A stretch of DNA of 8,282 nucleotides from WHSM01 sp050701635 (GTDB lineage: Bacteria > Actinomycetota > Actinomycetes > Mycobacteriales > Micromonosporaceae): positions 1 to 8,282 of the forward strand of contig JBOGDF010000255.1 of assembly GCA_050701635.1 (NCBI GenBank), read 5' to 3'. Positions 5,285 through 8,282 of the stretch are shown here, in pieces. The translations under genes and the position numbers were made by a program. The notes under the pieces are model-generated. The model searched no databases. It was given only the letters and a program-made list of their open reading frames with translations, and was not told where the DNA came from. The stretch's first letter is position 1; each line of letters begins with the position of its first letter.

Positions 5285-6865
5285 GTGTTCGACACGCTGA
5301 CCGACCGGTTGTCCGGAATCTTCGACAAGCTGCGCGGCAAGGGCCGATTGTCGGAGTCCGACATCAACGCCACCACGCGGGAGATCCGGCTCGCGCTGCT
5401 CGAGGCGGACGTGGCGCTGCCGGTGGTGAAGCACTTCATCTACCAGATCAAGGAACGCGCGCGCGGCGTCGAGGTCTCGCAGGCGCTGAACCCGGCGCAG
5501 CAGGTCATCAAGATCGTCCACGAGGAGCTGGTGGCGATCCTGGGCGGCGAGGCGCGGCGGCTGGAGTACGCCAAGCAGCCCCCGACCGTGGTGATGCTGG
5601 CCGGTCTGCAGGGCTCCGGTAAGACCACCTTCGCCGGGAAACTCGCGACCTGGCTGAAGGAGCAGGGGCACCAGCCGATGCTGGTCGCCGCCGACCTGCA
5701 GCGGCCGAACGCCGTACAGCAGCTGCAGGTGCTGGGGGAGCGCGCCGGCGTCGAGGTGTACGCGCCGCAGCCCGGCAGCGGGGTCGGCGACCCGGTACGG
5801 GTCTCCGCCGACGCGATCGAGCACGCGCAGCGGCAGCACCGCGACGTGGTGATCATCGACACCGCCGGCCGGCTCGGTGTGGACGCCGAGATGATGGCGC
5901 AGGCGGCCGCGATCCGCGACGTCACCGACCCGGACGAAGTGCTGTTCGTGATCGACGCGATGATCGGTCAGGACGCGGTCGCCACCGCCGAGGCGTTCCG
6001 CGACGGCGTCGGCATCAGCGGTGTGGTGCTGTCCAAACTCGACGGTGACGCCCGCGGTGGCGCGGCGCTGTCCGTACGGCACGTCACCGGTTCGCCGATC
6101 ATGTTCGCGTCCACCGGCGAGAGCCTGCGCGACATCGACGTGTTCCACCCGGAGCGGATGGCGTCCCGGATCCTCGGCATGGGCGACGTGCTGACCCTGA
6201 TCGAGCAGGCCGAGAAGGTCTTCGAGGACGACCAGAAAGAACGGATGGCCGCCAAGCTGGTCGGCCAGCACGACTTCACCCTCGACGACTTCCTGGAGCA
6301 GCTGCTCGCCGTACAGAAGATGGGGCCGATCCAGAACGTGCTGGCGATGATGCCGGGGATGGGCCAGCTCAAGGGCCAGATCGACGACATCGACGACAAG
6401 CACATCGGCAAGGTCACCGCGATCATCCGCTCGATGACCCCGGCGGAGCGCGCCAACCCGAAGCTCCTCAACGGTTCCCGGCGGGTACGCATCGCCAACG
6501 GCTCCGGCACCGCCGTGACCGACGTCAACCAGCTGATGACGCGGTTCCACGAGGCGCAGAAGCAGCTCAAGCAGATCGGCGGCATGTTCGGCGGCGGTGG
6601 CGGACGCAAGGCCACCAAGTCGCCGAAGATCAAGCGCAAGGGCAAGAAGGGCAAGGTCAAGACCACCCAGCGCCGCAGCTACGGCGGCGGCGGAATGCCG
6701 GCGGGCATGCCGGCCGGCGGTATGCCCGGCGGAATGCCCCCCGGTGCCCTGCCCCCCGGCCTCGGCGGCCCACCCCCCGCCGCCCAGGACGACCCCGCCG
6801 ACCTCCCCGACAACTTCGAGATGCCCAAGATCGACTTCTCCAAGCTCGGCAAGAAAAAACCCTGA
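5285..6865 (+). CDS. ffh: Signal recognition particle GTPase Ffh (SRP54)
   Basis: The 526-residue protein is the SRP GTPase. With SRP RNA it binds signal sequences of nascent membrane and secreted proteins and, paired with FtsY, delivers ribosomes to the SecYEG translocon. The N domain is at about 1-95. The G domain (about 96-295) carries the P-loop GLQGSGKTT (107-115), DLQRPNA (137-143), DTAGR (192-196) and the SKLDGDARGG guanine-specificity and closing loop (250-259). The M domain (about 325-430) has the Met-rich finger region (MGPIQNVLAMMPGM, 346-359) and the RNA-binding helix-turn-helix SRRVRIANGSGTAVTDVNQL (398-417). Beyond it is an actinobacterial-style tail: a Lys-rich patch (441-464), a Gly/Met/Pro repeat (467-496) and a conserved-looking end, NFEMPKIDFSKLGKKKP. 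Start GTG 5285 has an RBS; stop TGA is at 6863-6865. It normally follows glnD directly in actinobacteria but here lies 4.8 kb downstream of it. Confidence 0.98.
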   Translation: MFDTLTDRLSGIFDKLRGKGRLSESDINATTREIRLALLEADVALPVVKHFIYQIKERARGVEVSQALNPAQQVIKIVHEELVAILGGEARRLEYAKQPPTVVMLAGLQGSGKTTFAGKLATWLKEQGHQPMLVAADLQRPNAVQQLQVLGERAGVEVYAPQPGSGVGDPVRVSADAIEHAQRQHRDVVIIDTAGRLGVDAEMMAQAAAIRDVTDPDEVLFVIDAMIGQDAVATAEAFRDGVGISGVVLSKLDGDARGGAALSVRHVTGSPIMFASTGESLRDIDVFHPERMASRILGMGDVLTLIEQAEKVFEDDQKERMAAKLVGQHDFTLDDFLEQLLAVQKMGPIQNVLAMMPGMGQLKGQIDDIDDKHIGKVTAIIRSMTPAERANPKLLNGSRRVRIANGSGTAVTDVNQLMTRFHEAQKQLKQIGGMFGGGGGRKATKSPKIKRKGKKGKVKTTQRRSYGGGGMPAGMPAGGMPGGMPPGALPPGLGGPPPAAQDDPADLPDNFEMPKIDFSKLGKKKP

Positions 6866-6891
6866 CCACAGGGGTACGCGGCCCGCGCGCG

Positions 6892-6913
6892 CCCACCCAC
6901 CCCACCCCGCCCC
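6892..6913 (-). other. G-quadruplex motif (five G tracts on minus strand)
   Basis: The plus strand shows five C tracts of 3, 3, 4, 4 and 4 bases, at 6892-6894, 6896-6898, 6900-6903, 6905-6908 and 6910-6913, each separated by a single base. The minus strand therefore reads G4-C-G4-T-G4-T-G3-T-G3, a very strong quadruplex pattern with one-base loops (i-motif on the other strand). It begins 27 bases after the ffh stop, on the template strand for ffh transcription, so it could impede polymerase there. This is a sequence-pattern call only. Confidence 0.6.
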
Positions 6914-6986
6914 ACTTGGGAGGCTGAGCGCAGGTTGACACGCCGGTCTGGACGGCGTGTCGGCGTGCCGCCGCCCTCCCAAGTGG
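6912..6986. repeat. Coaxial nested palindrome downstream of ffh (possible terminator or small palindromic element)
   Basis: A perfect 12-bp outer inverted repeat (CCACTTGGGAGG 6912-6923; CCTCCCAAGTGG 6975-6986) encloses a perfect 9-bp inner one (GACACGCCG 6937-6945; CGGCGTGTC 6953-6961). Both share the same centre (6949), and the two internal arms are each 13 bases with several further matches (G6934-C6964, A6932-T6966, C6931-G6967, G6930-C6968). The whole 75 bases can therefore fold into one long interrupted hairpin with a 7-base loop. It lies 46 bases after the ffh stop, so it may end ffh transcription, but its size and symmetry are more than a simple terminator needs. No T tract follows. 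Confidence 0.75.
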
Positions 6987-6987
6987 A

Positions 6988-7011
6988 GGGTGGTCGCGCT
7001 AGCTGCCACCC
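6988..7011. repeat. Second hairpin adjoining the nested palindrome
   Basis: GGGTGG (6988-6993) pairs perfectly with CCACCC (7006-7011), and GC (6996-6997) can pair with GC (7002-7003) inside, around GCTAGC. It starts two bases after the outer arm of the larger palindrome. A third, competing hairpin (CCCTCC 6974-6979 with GGAGGG 6985-6990) uses the same bases as the outer arm, so alternative folds are possible. Coding similarity to DUF397 begins at the end of this hairpin. Confidence 0.5.
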
Positions 7012-7093
7012 GGACGGGCCCCCGCTGAGCTTCACGTACGCCGAGTGGCGGGCGCTCGTGGGCGGCGTGAACGAGGGGGAATTCAGCGCCTGA
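6989..7093 (+). pseudogene. Relic of a DUF397-domain gene (C-terminal end only)
   Basis: Frame 2 (codons from 6989, stop TGA 7091-7093) encodes a clear DUF397-type C-terminus: PDGPPLSFTYAEWRALVGG followed by VNEGEFSA. DUF397 proteins are small actinobacterial proteins of about 60-80 residues, usually paired with an XRE-type helix-turn-helix regulator, and typically end in a (D)PDGPxLxFTxxEWxxFxxGVxxGEF pattern. Here only that last third survives. Upstream, the frame stays open, but its residues are encoded by the palindromes and do not resemble the usual W-x-K-S-S-x-S...C-V-E-V N-terminus; there is no credible start or RBS. No XRE partner is nearby. I read this as a truncated gene; the similarity is by motif recognition, not by a search. 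Confidence 0.6.
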
Positions 7094-7096
7094 GCC

Positions 7097-7150
7097 GGGC
7101 CAGAAGTGGCTTCGGTACGCGGCCCACGCGGTACGGGCCAGAGTCGGCTG
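7097..7150 (+). repeat. Imperfect direct repeats upstream of the regulator gene
   Basis: GGGCCAGA followed by three bases and GGCT occurs at 7097-7111 and again at 7135-7149, a 38-base period. CGGTACG also repeats at 7113-7119 and 7129-7135. The repeats sit between the DUF397 relic and the GTG of the LAL-type gene and could be operator half-sites or decayed sequence. No protein can be assigned to them. Confidence 0.35.
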
Positions 7151-7186
7151 TGCGGCTGAATCGGGTGCGGCGGGCGTACCAGGGAA

Positions 7187-7192
7187 TATCGT
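7187..7192 (+). promoter_or_regulatory. Candidate -10 box for a leaderless regulator transcript
   Basis: TATCGT (TAnnnT) lies six bases before the GTG at 7199, so transcription would start at or next to the start codon. No good Shine-Dalgarno sits at normal spacing (AGGGA at 7181-7185 is 13 bases away), which favours a leaderless start. No clear -35 box is seen. Confidence 0.35.
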
Positions 7193-7198
7193 CGGCGG

Positions 7199-8282
7199 GT
7201 GGAATCCGAGACGCTGGTCGGGCGGGGGCGTCAGCTCGCCGAGCTTGACCGGCGGCTGGCCGTGGCCGCCGCGGGGGACGGCGGGGTGGCGCTGGTGGAG
7301 GGCGACGCGGGCGCCGGTAAGACGGCCCTGGCCCACGCGGTGGTACGCCGCGCCCGGGCGGCCGGGATGCGTACCGCGTGGGGCGCTTGTCTGGAGGGCG
7401 AGGGCGCGGCGCCGTACCGGCCGTGGCTGCAGGTGCTGCGGGCGCTCGGCGAATCCGGCTCGGTGCTGGTCGACGCCGGCGGGTCGCAGAGCCGGTTCCA
7501 GCAGTTCGATGACGTGGTGGCGCTGCTGCGTACCAGCGCCGCCGACCGGAGTCTGCTGGTCGTGATCGACGACCTGCACTGGGCGGACGTACCGTCGCTG
7601 CGGCTGCTGCAGTCGGTGGCGGCCGCCGTACCAGAGGATCCGATTCTGGTGCTCGGGCTGTACCGGGGCCGTGAGGTGGCGCGCTACCCGGAGTGGGCCG
7701 ACGCGCTGCGTGCCACCGAGCGGGAACGCGCGGTCAGCCGGTTGACGCTGGGTGGGTTGACGCTCGCGCAGGTCGCGGAGCTGGCCGCCCGGGTGCTGCC
7801 CGACCCGCCCGGCGAGTCGCTGGTGGACGCGGTCTACCAGCGCTCCGAGGGCAACCCGCTGTTCGCGCTGGAGCTGCTGCGGCTGGCGGCGTCGGGGGTG
7901 GCGGCGGGGCGGCTTCCGGAGTCGGTCAGCGAGGTGATCGGGCGGCGGCTGGACCGGCTGACTCCGCCGGTACGGGCGCTGCTGCGTACCGCCTCGGTGC
8001 TGGGCCGGGAGTTCACGGCGGGGCTGCTCGGCGCGCTGGGCGGCGACGGCGTGACCACCGAAGGGTTGGCCGCGGCGGTGGCCGAGGGGCTGCTGGTGCC
8101 CGACGGGCACGGGTGGCGGTTCGACCACGTACTCACCCAGGAAGTTCTTTACCAGGAGCTGGCCGGTGCCGAGCGGCGGCGACTGCACGCCCGCGCCGCC
8201 GAGGCGGTACGCCCCGCCGGCAGCCTCGACGCGCTGGCGCACCATCTGCGGCAGGCCGTGCCGTCCGGGGACGCCCGGGAGG
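7199..8282 (+). CDS. LuxR/LAL-type ATPase transcriptional regulator, N-terminal part (3' end outside window)
   Basis: The frame is open from GTG 7199 to the window end, with 361 complete codons visible. An in-frame TGA at 7157-7159 leaves this GTG as the only start in the frame. The N-terminus (LVGRGRQLAELDRRL) is the standard entry to AAA/STAND-type ATPases of large bacterial regulators. Walker A is GDAGAGKT (residues 35-42) and Walker B is LLVVIDDLHWAD (119-130). The family hallmarks SEGNPLFALELL (216-227), ASVLGREF (265-272) and FDHVLTQEVLY (308-318) follow. Such proteins usually run to about 900-1000 residues, with TPR-like repeats and a C-terminal LuxR-type DNA-binding domain, and act as ATP-dependent activators of accessory or antibiotic genes. 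The C-terminus is not visible, so an adenylate-cyclase-fused or SARP-type relative cannot be excluded; the absence of an N-terminal SARP domain argues against the latter. Confidence 0.88.
   Translation, partial: MESETLVGRGRQLAELDRRLAVAAAGDGGVALVEGDAGAGKTALAHAVVRRARAAGMRTAWGACLEGEGAAPYRPWLQVLRALGESGSVLVDAGGSQSRFQQFDDVVALLRTSAADRSLLVVIDDLHWADVPSLRLLQSVAAAVPEDPILVLGLYRGREVARYPEWADALRATERERAVSRLTLGGLTLAQVAELAARVLPDPPGESLVDAVYQRSEGNPLFALELLRLAASGVAAGRLPESVSEVIGRRLDRLTPPVRALLRTASVLGREFTAGLLGALGGDGVTTEGLAAAVAEGLLVPDGHGWRFDHVLTQEVLYQELAGAERRRLHARAAEAVRPAGSLDALAHHLRQAVPSGDARE

Noticed and set aside
5620..6060. Ffh G-motif variants DLQRPNA and SKLDG instead of the E. coli DxYRPAA and TKVDG
   Set aside because: These are usual forms in actinobacterial Ffh and do not suggest altered function.
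5201..8245. Minus-strand open frame of 1014 codons opposite ffh and the regulator gene
   Set aside because: It spans two real genes and the structured intergenic gap, gives a low-complexity His/Arg/Gln-rich product and has no motif.
1..8282. CRISPR arrays, tRNA/rRNA genes, insertion sequences with a transposase
   Set aside because: No regularly spaced repeats, no cloverleaf pattern and no transposase motif could be found on either strand.

Overview
The window comes from a high-GC actinomycete. GC-ending codons dominate, GTG starts are common, and the Ffh and GlnD sequences are of actinobacterial type. Heavy use of GTA and GTACG words inside coding sequence is reminiscent of Micromonosporaceae, but that family call is inference only.

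Layout, left to right. (1) 1-521, plus strand: the 3' end of glnD, the PII-protein nucleotidyltransferase, ending in its tandem ACT domains. (2) 541-1889, minus strand: a translationally coupled pair. The upstream gene encodes an amidohydrolase-2 family TIM-barrel metal hydrolase (1020-1889); the downstream one encodes an unrecognised 159-residue helical protein (541-1020). Their stop and start overlap as TGATG. (3) 1926-1967: a perfect 18-bp hairpin that probably terminates the next gene. (4) 1987-5082, minus strand: a large secreted M14 zinc carboxypeptidase of 1031 residues with a signal peptide, a complete catalytic set, a GATase-like middle domain and a beta-sandwich C-terminal region. 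(5) 5083-5284: a divergent intergenic region with a good promoter candidate for the peptidase and a weak one for ffh. (6) 5285-6865, plus strand: ffh, the signal recognition particle GTPase. (7) 6866-7198: a 333-base stretch without an intact gene but rich in structure. It holds a five-tract C-run (G-quadruplex motif on the minus strand), a coaxial nested palindrome, more hairpins, a relic of a DUF397 gene and short direct repeats. (8) 7199-8282, plus strand: the 5' part of a large LuxR/LAL-type ATPase regulator that runs off the window. Its reading frame is open to the last base.

How it fits together. glnD followed by ffh is a conserved actinobacterial neighbourhood (amtB-glnK-glnD-ffh in Streptomyces coelicolor). 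Here a three-gene block on the opposite strand lies between them. GlnD and Ffh are housekeeping functions (nitrogen signalling and co-translational membrane targeting); the peptidase and amidohydrolase look like accessory catabolic genes. The least explained part is the ffh-regulator gap, where a hairpin cluster directly abuts the surviving end of a DUF397 gene. That looks like a small palindromic element or a recombination scar rather than a simple terminator. I see no complete novel multi-gene system; the unusual signals are this structured gap, the uncharacterised partner of the amidohydrolase, and the architecture of the M14 enzyme.
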